Origin: Conexibacter woesei DSM 14684
Lineage (GTDB): Bacteria > Actinomycetota > Thermoleophilia > Solirubrobacterales > Solirubrobacteraceae
Assembly: GCF_000025265.1 (NCBI RefSeq)
Contig: NC_013739.1
Span: 6,186,001 to 6,250,000 of the forward strand
Direction of reading: 5' to 3'
DNA length: 64,000 nucleotides
This document shows, in pieces, positions 17,317 to 27,544 of the stretch (its first letter is position 1; every line of letters starts with the position of its first letter). The notes below the pieces were generated by a model that did not search any database, was not told the origin of the DNA, and worked only from the letters and a program-made list of their open reading frames with translations. The translations under genes were made by a program, and so were the position numbers.

Positions 17317-18609
17317 ATGGTCAAGATCACGTTCATCGGCGCGGGCAGCGTCACCTTCACGCGCGAGCTGCTCGGCGACCTGCTGGCGTTCGAAGAGCTC
17401 GCCGACACGCACATCGCCCTGCACGACATCGACGTCGAACGGCTCGCGACCGCGGAGGCGATGGCGCGCTGGACCGACGCGCAGCTCGGCGGCCGCGCCA
17501 CGATCACGACCCACACCGACCGCCGCGAGGCGCTCGACGGAGCCGACTTCGCGATCAACATGGTCCAGGTCGGCATGCACGCATCGACCCTGCTCGACTT
17601 CGAGATCCCGGCCAGGTACGGCCTGCGCCAGACGATCGGCGACACGCTCGGGATCGGCGGCATCTTCCGCGCGCTGCGCACGATCCCCGTCCTGCTCGGG
17701 ATCGGCGAAGACCTCGCCGCGGTGGCGCCGGACGCGTGGCTGCTCAACTACACCAACCCGATGTCGATCCTCTGCCAGGCGTACGCCGAGGGCTCGCCGC
17801 ACAAGCAGGTCGTCGGGCTGTGCCACTCGATCCAGCACACGACCCATCAGCTCGCCGAGCTGGTCGACGTCCCGTTCGAGGAGGTCACGTTCCTCGGCGC
17901 CGGCGTCAACCACCAGGCGTTCATCCTCCGCTTCGAGCGCGACGGCGAGGACCTCTACCCGCGCCTGCGCGCGAAGGTCGCCGCCGACCCGGAGCTGAGA
18001 CGGCGCGTGCGCGTCGCGCTCTACGAGCGGCTCGGCTACTACCCGACCGAGTCGAGCGAGCACGGCTCCGAGTACGTGCCGTGGTTCCTGCGCGACGACG
18101 AGCTGGTCGAGCGCTATCGCCTCGAGGTCGGCGACTACATCGAGCGCAGCGAGGAGAACCTCGTCGAGTACGACCGCATCAAGGCCGGGCTCGCGAGCGG
18201 GGAGCGGTTCCCGCTGGAGCGCAGCCTCGAGTACGCCTCGCTGATCGTCCACGCGATGGTGACCGGCCAGCCGCAGGTGATCTACGGCACGGTGCAGAAC
18301 AACGGCCTGCTGGCGGACCTGCCGGCGCGGTCGGCCGTCGAGGTGCCCTGCCTCGTCGACAGAACCGGCGTGCGCCCGACGCCGGTGCACCACTACCCGT
18401 CGCAGCTCGCGGCGCTCAACCGCACCTTCCTCAACGTCGCCGACATGACGGTGCGCGCCGCGCTCGAGGGCCGCCGCGACCACGTGCTGCACGCCGCGAT
18501 GCTCGACCCGGCGACGTCGGGCGCGCTGGGCCTCGACCAGATCGAGGCGCTTGTCGATGAGCTGCTGACCGCGCACGGAGACCGGCTGCCGGAGGGGCTG
18601 CGCGGGTGA
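17317..18609 (+). CDS. Glycoside hydrolase family 4 enzyme, alpha-galactosidase (MelA) type
   Basis: A 430-residue GH4 enzyme, a family that needs NAD+ and a divalent metal and cleaves by oxidation, elimination and reduction. Visible landmarks are the Rossmann start KITFIGAGSVTFTRELL, the family stretch LLNYTNPMS, the metal ligands in VVGLCHSIQ and GVNHQAF, and a long C-terminal helical region. CHS-Q points to alpha-galactosidase rather than 6-phospho-glucosidase members. A TAGGCT box sits 7 bases before the ATG (leaderless). The stop overlaps the next kinase gene by four bases. It probably opens sugars delivered by the ABC importer encoded at 21343-25701. Confidence 0.88.
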   Translation: MVKITFIGAGSVTFTRELLGDLLAFEELADTHIALHDIDVERLATAEAMARWTDAQLGGRATITTHTDRREALDGADFAINMVQVGMHASTLLDFEIPARYGLRQTIGDTLGIGGIFRALRTIPVLLGIGEDLAAVAPDAWLLNYTNPMSILCQAYAEGSPHKQVVGLCHSIQHTTHQLAELVDVPFEEVTFLGAGVNHQAFILRFERDGEDLYPRLRAKVAADPELRRRVRVALYERLGYYPTESSEHGSEYVPWFLRDDELVERYRLEVGDYIERSEENLVEYDRIKAGLASGERFPLERSLEYASLIVHAMVTGQPQVIYGTVQNNGLLADLPARSAVEVPCLVDRTGVRPTPVHHYPSQLAALNRTFLNVADMTVRAALEGRRDHVLHAAMLDPATSGALGLDQIEALVDELLTAHGDRLPEGLRG

Positions 18610-19619
18610 GCGCAGCGCAGCTCGACGTACTGGTCGTCGGGGACCTCAACCCCGACCTGCTCGTCTCCGGCGAGGACCTCTCGCCGCGCTGGGGACAGAC
18701 TGAGCGCGACGCCGAGATGCGGCTCGTGCTCGGCGGCTCGGCCGGCATCTGCGCCGCCGGGATGGCGCGCATCGGGCTGCGGACGGCGCTCGCCGCGACC
18801 GTCGCCGACGACGACTTCGGCGCCGCAGCGCAGCGGATGCTGGGCGAGCGCGGCGTGGCACTCGACGCGATCCGCGTCCTGCCCGGGCACCGCACGGGCC
18901 TCTCCGTCCACCTGCTGGCCGACCGGGACCGCGCGATCTACACCGAGAGAGGCGCGATGGTCGAGCTGACGGCTGACGACGCGGTCGCCGCGATCGCCGC
19001 CCGCACGCCGCGCCACGTCCACCTCGCGTCGATCTACCTGCTGCCGGCGCTCGCGCGCGACGGCGGGCGCGTGCTCGACGCCGCCCGCGCCGCCGGCGCG
19101 ACCGTCTCGGTCGACACGAACTTCGATCCCGCCGAGCGGTTCGAGCGGCCGTCGTGGCTGACGCGCGCGGACGTGCTGCTGCCGAACGAGACCGAGGCGC
19201 TGCGGCTGACCGGGCGCGCCGCGGACGCTGCGGCGGGCGACGACGCCCTCGATGCCGCCGCCCGCGAGCTTGCGCGCGACGGGGCGCTCGTCGCCGTCAA
19301 GCGCGGCGCACGCGGGGCGTTCGCGATCCGCGGGGAGGAGCGCGCCGAGATCGCGGTCGCAGCCGACGGCGGAACGCCGCCCGCGGACGACGCGGCCGGC
19401 GCAGACGAAGACGGCGCGACGGTCGTCGACGCGGTCGGCGCCGGCGACAGCTTCGACGCGGGCGCCGTGCGCGGACTGCTCGACGGCCGTACTCTGCGTG
19501 AGCTGCTCGCGCTCGGTTGCGCGGCCGGCACCCTCTCCACCCGCGCCGCCGGCGGCACCGCCGCGCAGGCGACGCTGACCGAAGCCGACACGCTCGCGAA
19601 GGAACTGCTCGCACGATGA
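18606..19619 (+). CDS. PfkB-family sugar kinase
   Basis: A 337-residue ribokinase-like kinase that phosphorylates a sugar or sugar derivative using ATP. The substrate side has LVLGGSAGICAAGMARIG, the centre has VDTNFDPAERF, and the C-terminal anion hole and catalytic Asp are in VDAVGAGDSFDAGAV. A Gly/Asp/Ala-rich insertion precedes that motif (about residues 250-275). The GTG start overlaps the GH4 stop and its own stop overlaps the next kinase gene. As the first kinase after the glycosidase, it is the candidate for phosphorylating the freed sugar. Substrate unknown. Confidence 0.85.
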   Translation: MSAAQLDVLVVGDLNPDLLVSGEDLSPRWGQTERDAEMRLVLGGSAGICAAGMARIGLRTALAATVADDDFGAAAQRMLGERGVALDAIRVLPGHRTGLSVHLLADRDRAIYTERGAMVELTADDAVAAIAARTPRHVHLASIYLLPALARDGGRVLDAARAAGATVSVDTNFDPAERFERPSWLTRADVLLPNETEALRLTGRAADAAAGDDALDAAARELARDGALVAVKRGARGAFAIRGEERAEIAVAADGGTPPADDAAGADEDGATVVDAVGAGDSFDAGAVRGLLDGRTLRELLALGCAAGTLSTRAAGGTAAQATLTEADTLAKELLAR

Positions 19620-20560
19620 TCGCCGCACTCGCTCCGAACCCCTCGATCGACCGCTTCTTCCTCGTCGCCGACGAGGTCCGCGTCGGCCAGATCCACCGTC
19701 CCTCCGAGCTGGTCGCGACGGCCGGCGGCAAGGGCCTCAACGTCGCGCGCGCCGCCAGCACGCTCGGCGGCGACGTGCGCGCGGTCGCGCTGCTCGCCGG
19801 CCACGCCGGCCGCTGGATCGCCGACGAGCTGCTCGACCACGCGATCCGCGCCGACGTCGTCTGGACGACGGGCGAGACGCGCACCTCGCTGTCGGCCGCC
19901 GACCCCTCCAGCGGCCGCCCGACCGAGTTCTACGAGCGCGGCGAATCGACCGACCCGGCCGCTTGGGAGCGCTTCGTCGAGCGCGTCGCGGCCGTGACGG
20001 GTGCCGGCTGGGCCGCCGTCTCGGGCTCGCTGCCGCCAGGTGTCGCCGCGCGCGGCTCGGCCGAGCTGATCGAACGCGCCCGCGCGGGCGGCGCCCGCGT
20101 CGCCGTCGACCAGCAGGGCCCCGCGCTCTCGGCGGCGCTGGAGGCCGCGCCCGACCTCGTCAAGGTCAACGCCAGCGAGGCGCGGGAGCTGACCGGTCAG
20201 CAGGATCCGCGCGCCGCCGCCAGATCGCTGCACGCGTCGCTGTCGGAGCGCCGCAGCGCGGCCGGCCTCGACGCGCCCGCCGCGATCGTCACCGCCGGCG
20301 AGGACGGCGCCTATCTCGTCGCCCCCGACGGCCGCATCCACCATGGCACGATCGACGTCCGCGGCCCGTTCCCGAACGGCTCCGGCGACTCGTTCCTCGG
20401 CGGCCTGCTGGTCGCGCTCGACGCGGGCGAGGACTACCCCGACGCGCTGCCGCTCGCGCTCGGCGCCGCGACCGCGAACGCCGAGCGCGCGGGCGCCGGC
20501 CGGCTCGACCCGCGGCGCGCGCGCACGCTCGCCGCGCAGGCGCTCGTGAGGCGGGCGTGA
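19616..20560 (+). CDS. PfkB-family hexose-phosphate kinase (LacC/FruK type)
   Basis: A 314-residue kinase of the tagatose-6-phosphate kinase / 1-phosphofructokinase branch. It begins with the branch-typical IAALAPNPSIDRFF and has the signature TAGGKGLNVARAASTLGG, then VSGSLPPG and VKVNASEARELTG. The catalytic loop reads PNGSGDSFLGG, with Ser where GAGD is usual; the catalytic Asp is kept. The ATG overlaps the previous stop (ATGA). It would make the bisphosphate that an aldolase, perhaps the DUF2090 protein, could split. Confidence 0.83.
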   Translation: MIAALAPNPSIDRFFLVADEVRVGQIHRPSELVATAGGKGLNVARAASTLGGDVRAVALLAGHAGRWIADELLDHAIRADVVWTTGETRTSLSAADPSSGRPTEFYERGESTDPAAWERFVERVAAVTGAGWAAVSGSLPPGVAARGSAELIERARAGGARVAVDQQGPALSAALEAAPDLVKVNASEARELTGQQDPRAAARSLHASLSERRSAAGLDAPAAIVTAGEDGAYLVAPDGRIHHGTIDVRGPFPNGSGDSFLGGLLVALDAGEDYPDALPLALGAATANAERAGAGRLDPRRARTLAAQALVRRA

Positions 20561-20576
20561 CAGTAGGCTGCGCAGC

Positions 20577-21335
20577 ATGAACCGCGCGGAACGCCTCGGC
20601 GGGATCCTCGAACAGCTCGCCGAGCGCGGCAGCGTCGACGTCGAGGACCTCGTCGACGCGCTCGGCGTCTCGCCCGCGACCGTGCGGCGCGACCTGCAGA
20701 CGCTCCACGAGCAGCGGCTGCTGGAGCGCACCCACGGCGGCGCCGTCGCGATCAACGGCCTCTACGAGCTGCCGCTGCGCTACCGCGGCTCGCTCAACCG
20801 TGAGGAGAAGCTGCGGATCGCGCGGGCGGCCGTCGAGCACGTGCGCGACGGTGCGACGATCGCGCTGACCGGCGGCACGACGACGACCGAGGTCGGTCGC
20901 ATGCTCGTGCAGCGCCAGGACCTGACGGTCGTCACGAACGCGATCAACATCGCCGCCGAGCTGGCGGTGCGCCCGAACATCCGCCTTATCGTCAGCGGCG
21001 GCGTCGCGCGCGCGGCCTCCTACGAGCTGGTCGGCCCGCTCGCGGACGACACGCTCTCGCAGCTGAACGTCGAGATCGCCTTCATCGGCGTCGACGGCAT
21101 CAGCGCCGCCGCCGGCCTGACGACCCACCGCGAGGTCGAGGCGCGCACGAACAGGATGCTCGTCGAGCGCGCCTCGCGCGTGATCGTCGTCGCCGACGGC
21201 TCGAAGGTCGCGACCGCCGCGCTCGCGCGCATCTGCGCGCTGACCGACGTCGACACGCTGATCACGACAAGCGGCGCCGACGCGGACGAGCTGCGCGCGA
21301 TCGCAGCCGCCGGCGTCAGCGTCGAAGCGGTCTGA
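20577..21335 (+). CDS. DeoR-family transcriptional repressor of the sugar regulon
   Basis: A 252-residue DeoR/AgaR-type regulator. The N-terminal winged HTH (about 1-57) contains VDVEDLVDALGVSPATVRRD and HGGAV. The C-terminal sugar-phosphate sensor has LTGGTTTTEVGRML, TNAINIAAEL and the late DGSKV. Such proteins repress sugar operons until a phosphorylated intermediate binds. It is last in the GH4-kinase-kinase run, but also has its own TAGGCT -10 box 7 bases before the ATG. It is the likely ligand of the shared motif at 17262 and 26631. Confidence 0.88.
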   Translation: MNRAERLGGILEQLAERGSVDVEDLVDALGVSPATVRRDLQTLHEQRLLERTHGGAVAINGLYELPLRYRGSLNREEKLRIARAAVEHVRDGATIALTGGTTTTEVGRMLVQRQDLTVVTNAINIAAELAVRPNIRLIVSGGVARAASYELVGPLADDTLSQLNVEIAFIGVDGISAAAGLTTHREVEARTNRMLVERASRVIVVADGSKVATAALARICALTDVDTLITTSGADADELRAIAAAGVSVEAV

Positions 21336-21342
21336 GCGGGCG

Positions 21343-22539
<1,197 letters not shown>

Positions 22540-22570
22540 CGTCAGTTCACTTCGCTTTCGGTCACAGGCA

Positions 22571-23398
22571 CTATCCCTTCACCGCCCCCGAGGCGATCGA
22601 GCGCACGAACGTCTTCTGCGCCGCGAGGAACGCGAGCAGCACCGGCAGCGTCGCGATCACGTTCGCGGCCATGATCGCGGACGGATTCGTCTCCGAGCGG
22701 CTTCTGAAGCTCGCGACGCCGAGCGGGAGCGTGTTGTTGGCGTCGCTGGAGATCGCGATCGCCGGCCACGAGACGTCGTTCCAGGTCAGCAGGAACGTCA
22801 CGACGGCGACCGTCGCGAGCGCCGGCCGCGCGAGCGGCAGCACGATCGTCCAGAGGATCTTCCAGCGCGAGCAGCCGTCCATGTAGGCCGCCTCCTCCAG
22901 CTCCGGCGGCAGCGAGAGGAAGAACTGGCGCAGCAGGAAGACGCCGAACGGCGTCACCAGCGACGGCACGATCAGCGCGCCGAGCGTGTCGATCAGCCCG
23001 AGCTTCTCCATGATGATGAAGGTCGGGATCAGCGTCAGCTGGAACGGGATGATCAGCGTCGCCAGCATGATCGTCAACATCACCTTCGAGCCGCGGAAGC
23101 GCATCCGCGCGAAGGCGTAGCCGGCCGTCGAGCAGAAGATCACGTTCGAGACGACGCAGACGCTCGAGACGATCAGCGAGTTCGTGAACCAGGTGCCGAT
23201 CTCGACGTTGTCGAACAGGTACGTGTACCCCTCGAGGTGCAGCGAGCTGGGGATGATCGTCGGCGGGAAGCGGTTCAGCTGCGCGCTGCTCATGAACGAC
23301 GCGATCAGCATCCACAGCAGCGGCAGTGCCAGCAGCAGCGTCGCGGGCAGCAGCGCGAGGTGCCACGGGTCGAACGGCAGCTTCAGCCGCCGCCTCAC
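22571..23398 (-). CDS. ABC sugar importer permease (MalG type)
   Basis: A 275-residue inner-membrane permease with six predicted helices. The EAA loop, which contacts the ATPase, reads [20 protein letters not shown]. The protein ends with [12 protein letters not shown], a very common MalG-type end. I chose the GTG at 23398 because it overlaps the stop of the upstream permease (GTGA) and is followed by a short basic segment and then the first helix ([19 protein letters not shown]). It pairs with the upstream permease. Confidence 0.9.
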   Translation of the reverse strand: MRRRLKLPFDPWHLALLPATLLLALPLLWMLIASFMSSAQLNRFPPTIIPSSLHLEGYTYLFDNVEIGTWFTNSLIVSSVCVVSNVIFCSTAGYAFARMRFRGSKVMLTIMLATLIIPFQLTLIPTFIIMEKLGLIDTLGALIVPSLVTPFGVFLLRQFFLSLPPELEEAAYMDGCSRWKILWTIVLPLARPALATVAVVTFLLTWNDVSWPAIAISSDANNTLPLGVASFRSRSETNPSAIMAANVIATLPVLLAFLAAQKTFVRSIASGAVKG

Positions 23399-24363
23399 GC
23401 CGTCTTCTCCCGGCGCAGGCCGGCGAGCCGTCTGATCGCGATCACGGCGAGCGCGACCACGACGAGGCCGCCGACGACGAGGTAGGAGGCGGCGGCGCCG
23501 ACGCCGTAGGCCGACTCGCGGATCGAGCGGTAGATGAAGTAGACGACCACGACCGTCGAGTCGCCGGGTCCGCCCGCGGTCGAGCCGTAGACGAGGTCGA
23601 ACAGCTGGATCCCCTGCACGGTCTGCCACAGCAGCAGGAAGATCCCGACCGGCACGAGCGCCGGCAGCGTCACGTTGAGGAACGTGCCGAAGCTGCGGGC
23701 GCCGTCGATCGAGGCGGCCTCGGTCAGCTCTCGCGGGATGTCCTGCAGCGCCGCGAGGAAGATCACGGCGCAGAAGCTGATGCAGCTGGTGCCGGCCCAC
23801 AGGCCGGCGAGCACGAGCAGCAGCAGCGCCTGTCTGCCATCGGCGAAGAACGGCTGCGGCGCGAGGCCGAACTTGTCGAGCAGGCCGTTGGCGACGCCGA
23901 CCTGGTCGTCGAACATGACGGAGAAGAGGACGCCCTGGACGGTCGCCGAGACGATCACGGGGACGAACGCGAGCGTGCGGTAGATGCCGATGAAGCGGAC
24001 GCGCTTGTTCAGCAGCAGCGCGAGACCGAGGCCGCCGAGGATCGACAGCGGCACGAACAGGCCGGTGTAGACGAGCGTGTGCTCGACAGCGCCGCGGAAT
24101 CTGTCGTCGTCGAGCAGCTTGGAGTAGTTGTCGAGGCCAGCCCAGGAGGTCGTCTCGGCGATCGGGTCCTTGTCCTGGAAGGACAGCAGCAGCGACCAGA
24201 AGACCGGGACGATCGCGAGCCCGACGATGATCACGACCGCGGGCAGGATGTACAGCCAGGCGGTGGGCGTCTCGCCGAAGAACCGCTCGACGAGCCCGCG
24301 GCGGGGCGGCACGCCCGGTGGGCGTGCCGTCGCGCGGGGGCCTTGTGCGAAGACCGTGGCCAC
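23395..24363 (-). CDS. ABC sugar importer permease (MalF type)
   Basis: A 322-residue membrane permease. A basic, Pro-rich N-terminus precedes the first helix (WLYILPAVVIIVGLAIVPVF). The typical NYSKLLDDDRFRGAVEHTL loop and the EAA loop ELTEAASIDGARSFGTF are present. The C-terminal helix ends with RREKTA. The stop overlaps the next permease start. Only three bases separate its ATG from the stop of the binding-protein gene, so the genes form one operon. Confidence 0.9.
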   Translation of the reverse strand: MATVFAQGPRATARPPGVPPRRGLVERFFGETPTAWLYILPAVVIIVGLAIVPVFWSLLLSFQDKDPIAETTSWAGLDNYSKLLDDDRFRGAVEHTLVYTGLFVPLSILGGLGLALLLNKRVRFIGIYRTLAFVPVIVSATVQGVLFSVMFDDQVGVANGLLDKFGLAPQPFFADGRQALLLLVLAGLWAGTSCISFCAVIFLAALQDIPRELTEAASIDGARSFGTFLNVTLPALVPVGIFLLLWQTVQGIQLFDLVYGSTAGGPGDSTVVVVYFIYRSIRESAYGVGAAASYLVVGGLVVVALAVIAIRRLAGLRREKTA

Positions 24364-24366
24364 GGG

Positions 24367-25701
24367 TCAGTCGCCGGCGAGCGCCTCGTTCGCGCCGTCG
24401 ACGGCCTTGTCGAGCGCCTCCTGCGGGTCGGCGGTGCCGAGCAGGACGTCGACGATCCCCGACCCGACCGCCTCGGACAGCTTCGGGTAGGCCTGGATCG
24501 TCGGGCGCACACGCGCCTGCTCGAGCGCAGCGGTGAAGACGTCGAGCCCGACGACCTCCTGCGCGTGTCTTCTCCATATCGGCTGCTGCGCGGTCGATCT
24601 GCGCAGCGGCAGCGAGCCGGCGTCCACGTCCCACACGGCGTCCTGCTCGGGCAGCGTCAGCCACTGCGCGAACTCCTGCGCCGCTCTGGCGCGCGCGTCG
24701 CCGTTGTCGAACAGCATCCACGCGTCCGGGCCCGAGATCGTCGTCGGTCTGTCCGAGTAGCTCGGCATCGGAACGACGCCGTAGTCGACTCTCGCCTTGA
24801 CGAACTCGGGGACCTGCCACGGACCCGTCGGGACCATGCCGATGCGACCGGTGTTGAAGATGGCGTACATCTTCTCGCTGCCGGCAGTCTTGTCGATGTA
24901 GAGCGATCTGTCCGTGACCGCCATGTCGTTGATCGTCGTGAAGGAGGTCAGCCCGCTCTCGCCCTCGAAGCCGGCCTGCTCGCCGTCCGGCGAGGTGACG
25001 TCGCCGCCGAGCTGCCACACCATCGGCCACAGCCGCCAGACGGTGTCCTCGTCGCCGACGCCCGGCCACGCGCTGCCGAACTGCCCCTTGGAGGAGTCGG
25101 TCAGCTGTCTGGCGATCGCGCGGTAGTCGTCCCACGTCCAGCCGGCTCTCGGCGCCGGGATGCCCGCCTCTCTGAACAGTCTTCTGTTGTAGACGACGGC
25201 CAAGGAGTCGATCAGCGCGGGCACGGCGCGGACCTTGCCGTCGACCGTGACGGCCTCCCGCGCGGGCGGGTAGAAGTCGTCCCATCTCCACGCCGCGTCT
25301 CTGACGGCGTCGGTCAGGTCGAGCGCCTTCGGGCTGCGCGCGAGCGATGCGATGTTGGGGCCGAACTGGTAGACGACGTCGGGGTACTTGCCGCCGGCCA
25401 GCGCGGCCGTCGTCTTCTGGTAGAGGCTGTCGGCGAGCGCGCCGACCTCGGCCTTGACCTTCACGTCGGGATGCGAGGCGTTGAATCTGTCGACGAGCCC
25501 TTCGATCGTCTGCTGCGCGGTCTGGTTCTGGCCGTGCCAGAACGTGATCTCGACTGGGCCGTCACCACCATCGCCGCCGCTGTCGTCGTCGCCGCTGCCG
25601 CAGCCGGCGGCGACGAGTGCGAGCAGCGCCACCAGCAGGGCGGCGAGCGCGGCGCGTGTGAGCCCTCTGTTCCGTGTGCGCACTTCGTAGACCTCTCTCA
25701 T
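24367..25701 (-). CDS. Sugar-binding lipoprotein of the ABC importer
   Basis: A 444-residue extracellular solute-binding protein (family 1). The signal segment (AALAALLVALLALVAAGC) ends in a lipobox Cys at about residue 34, followed by a Gly/Asp/Ser-rich linker and the mature start VEITFWHGQNQ. Mid-protein landmarks are KYPDVVYQFGPNIA and IGMVPTGPWQVP. The substrate is probably a glycoside of the sugar handled by the GH4 enzyme. The gene is odd in codon use: most of the Arg codons I read are AGA (for example NRRLFRE and WRRHAQ are read by AGA throughout), while the neighbouring SIS and ATPase genes use mostly CGC/CGG. Confidence 0.9.
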   Translation of the reverse strand: MREVYEVRTRNRGLTRAALAALLVALLALVAAGCGSGDDDSGGDGGDGPVEITFWHGQNQTAQQTIEGLVDRFNASHPDVKVKAEVGALADSLYQKTTAALAGGKYPDVVYQFGPNIASLARSPKALDLTDAVRDAAWRWDDFYPPAREAVTVDGKVRAVPALIDSLAVVYNRRLFREAGIPAPRAGWTWDDYRAIARQLTDSSKGQFGSAWPGVGDEDTVWRLWPMVWQLGGDVTSPDGEQAGFEGESGLTSFTTINDMAVTDRSLYIDKTAGSEKMYAIFNTGRIGMVPTGPWQVPEFVKARVDYGVVPMPSYSDRPTTISGPDAWMLFDNGDARARAAQEFAQWLTLPEQDAVWDVDAGSLPLRRSTAQQPIWRRHAQEVVGLDVFTAALEQARVRPTIQAYPKLSEAVGSGIVDVLLGTADPQEALDKAVDGANEALAGD

Positions 25702-25709
25702 CTCGTACC

Positions 25710-26612
25710 TCACGTCAGGACCTCGAGCTCCTCCTCGCTCAAGACCACCGACCGCGACAGGTTGCGGGGGACGTCGGGGTCGAGCCCGCGCCCCTCCGCG
25801 ATTCGCAACATCGCTCGTTGGGCCAGCACCAGCGACGCCATCGGGTCGAGCGCCGGTTCCACCAGGGTGGCACCCGTCGCGCGGACCTGCTCGGCGCCCG
25901 GCCGGTGGAGCGGGCTGAGCGCCCACACGACCCGCCCCGGCGCCGCGATGCTGATGGGTCCGTGGCGGTACTCGAACGCCGGGTAGGACTCGGCCCACGC
26001 CTGCGCCCCCTCGCGCAGCTTGAGGGCGGCCTCGTGCGCGAGGCCGACAGCCCAGCCGCGCCCGAGGAACGTCCACTGCTCGACGCCGGCGGGGTCGAGC
26101 GGCAGCTCCTGCGCGAGCGCGCGCTCGGCGTCGTCGGCGGCGGCGAGCACGGCGGCGGAGTCGGTCTGCGCGCGCAGCAGCGCAAGCACCGTCGTCGCGA
26201 AGCGCGTCTGCACGACCGAGCGCTCGTCGGCGAAGGGCAGCTCGACCGTCGCACCCGCGGCGGCGGGGACGGGGCTGCCGGGGACGGCGGTGATCGCGAC
26301 CGTGCGGGCGGCAGCGGAGCGCTTCACCACGCGCGTGACCTCGCTCGTGGTGCCGGAGCGGGAGATCGCGACGAGCACGTCGTAGCGGCGGTCCTCGGGC
26401 AGCTCCGAGGCGGCGAACGCGTCGGTCTCGCCATGGCCGGCGGTCTCGCGCAGGGCGGCGGCGGCCTGTGCCATGTACAGCGACGTCCCGCAGCCGACGA
26501 TGCAGGCGCGCTCGCCCCGCGCGGGCAGCAGCTCGGCCGCCGGGCCGGCGAGCGAGACGGCCTGCCGCCAAAGCGCCGGCTGCGTCTCGATCTCGTCAGA
26601 AGTGATGCTCAT
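25710..26612 (-). CDS. SIS-domain sugar-phosphate isomerase/deaminase (AgaS/GlmS-C type)
   Basis: A 300-residue protein with two SIS domains. The first has ACIVGCGTSLYMAQAAA and the phosphosugar loop ISRSGTTSEV; the second has FLGRGWAVGLAHEAALKLRE and FEYRHGPIS. This is the layout of the GlmS isomerase half and of AgaS, which deaminates and isomerises galactosamine-6-phosphate to tagatose-6-phosphate. No glutaminase domain is present, so it does not make glucosamine-6-phosphate from glutamine. It leads the transporter operon. Its ATG follows a TATTCA -10 box by 7 bases. Substrate is inferred from the pathway context. Confidence 0.85.
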   Translation of the reverse strand: MSITSDEIETQPALWRQAVSLAGPAAELLPARGERACIVGCGTSLYMAQAAAALRETAGHGETDAFAASELPEDRRYDVLVAISRSGTTSEVTRVVKRSAAARTVAITAVPGSPVPAAAGATVELPFADERSVVQTRFATTVLALLRAQTDSAAVLAAADDAERALAQELPLDPAGVEQWTFLGRGWAVGLAHEAALKLREGAQAWAESYPAFEYRHGPISIAAPGRVVWALSPLHRPGAEQVRATGATLVEPALDPMASLVLAQRAMLRIAEGRGLDPDVPRNLSRSVVLSEEELEVLT

Positions 26613-26619
26613 TTGTGAA

Positions 26620-26655
26620 TGAATACCCGACTAAACGATCAAATGCAAGCAGTTT
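26620..26655 (-). promoter_or_regulatory. Promoter and operator-like motif of the SIS-ABC operon
   Basis: On the minus strand, a -35 box TTGCAT (26648-26643) and a -10 box TATTCA (26625-26620) are spaced by 17 bases, and the ATG of the SIS gene follows the -10 by 7 bases. The motif AAACTGCTTGCATTTGATCG (from 26655, continuing into TTTAG to 26631) covers the -35 box. It is nearly the same as the motif before the GH4 gene, so one regulator could silence both arms. Confidence 0.6.
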
Positions 26656-26761
26656 GGGCCGATCGCCTGGCAGAACGGCACCATTCCTGCTCGTTCGTGC
26701 TCGCTCCAGCCGTTCGCAGGTCCTTCACCCGCGTGACGGCGCTGCTCGTACCCTTCATGGG

Positions 26762-27544
26762 ATGCCCGAAGGCGACACGATCCTGCGTGCGGCGAACCGC
26801 ATCCGCCCGATCCTCGAGGGCGCGGTGCCCGACGAGATCCGCATGCCGCAGCGGCGTCACGCCGCCGACCGCTGGCCGCAGCGGCTCGCCGGCCGGCGCG
26901 TGCGCAGCGTCGACCCGTACGGCAAGCATCTCTTCCTGCGCTTCGAGGGTGACCTGACGCTCCACTCGCACCTGCGCATGACCGGCGCGTGGGCGGTCTA
27001 CCCCGACGGCGCGCGCTGGCGCCGCGCGCCGCGGCGCGCGTGGCTCGTGCTGCGCGCCCGTGGCAGCGAGGTCGTCGAGTTCGACGGGCCGGTGCTGGAG
27101 CTGATGACGGAGTCGCGCACGCGCTTCGACCAGCAGCTGCGCGCGCTCGGCCCAGACCTGCTCGCCGACGACTTCGACCCGGCCCGCTTCCTGCGCCGGC
27201 TGCGCGCCGACGATCCGACGCGCGGGATCGGCGACGCGCTGCTCGACCAGCGGATCGTCGCCGGGATCGGGAACATCTGGAAGGCCGAGGGCTGCTGGGG
27301 CGCGCAGATCGACCCGTGGCGGCCCCTGCGCGACGTGACCGACGCCGAGGCCGTCGCGATCGTCGAGAACGCGCGGCCGCGGATGCTCGCCGCGGCGGCG
27401 GCGCCGCGCGGGGCCGGCGGAGACGACCGGCACGTCTACAGGCGCGGTGGGATGCCGTGCCCGCGCTGCGGGACCGTGATCGCGTCGCGCGGCCAGGGCG
27501 ACGACAACCGCACGACATGGTGGTGCCCCGGATGCCAGCGATGA
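26762..27544 (+). CDS. nei: Fpg/Nei-family DNA glycosylase/AP lyase
   Basis: A 260-residue base-excision repair enzyme for oxidised bases. The N-terminal MPEGDT supplies the catalytic Pro2 and Glu3; [10 protein letters not shown] and the helix-two-turn-helix [20 protein letters not shown] are visible. The C-terminal zinc finger has Cys pairs in [11 protein letters not shown] and [14 protein letters not shown] with this finger fits the actinobacterial Nei (endonuclease VIII) branch better than Fpg. The ATG at 26762 is fixed by the required Pro2, and a TACCCT box ends 7 bases upstream. The stop overlaps the next gene (ATGA). Confidence 0.92.
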   Translation: MPEGDTILRAANRIRPILEGAVPDEIRMPQRRHAADRWPQRLAGRRVRSVDPYGKHLFLRFEGDLTLHSHLRMTGAWAVYPDGARWRRAPRRAWLVLRARGSEVVEFDGPVLELMTESRTRFDQQLRALGPDLLADDFDPARFLRRLRADDPTRGIGDALLDQRIVAGIGNIWKAEGCWGAQIDPWRPLRDVTDAEAVAIVENARPRMLAAAAAPRGAGGDDRHVYRRGGMPCPRCGTVIASRGQGDDNRTTWWCPGCQR

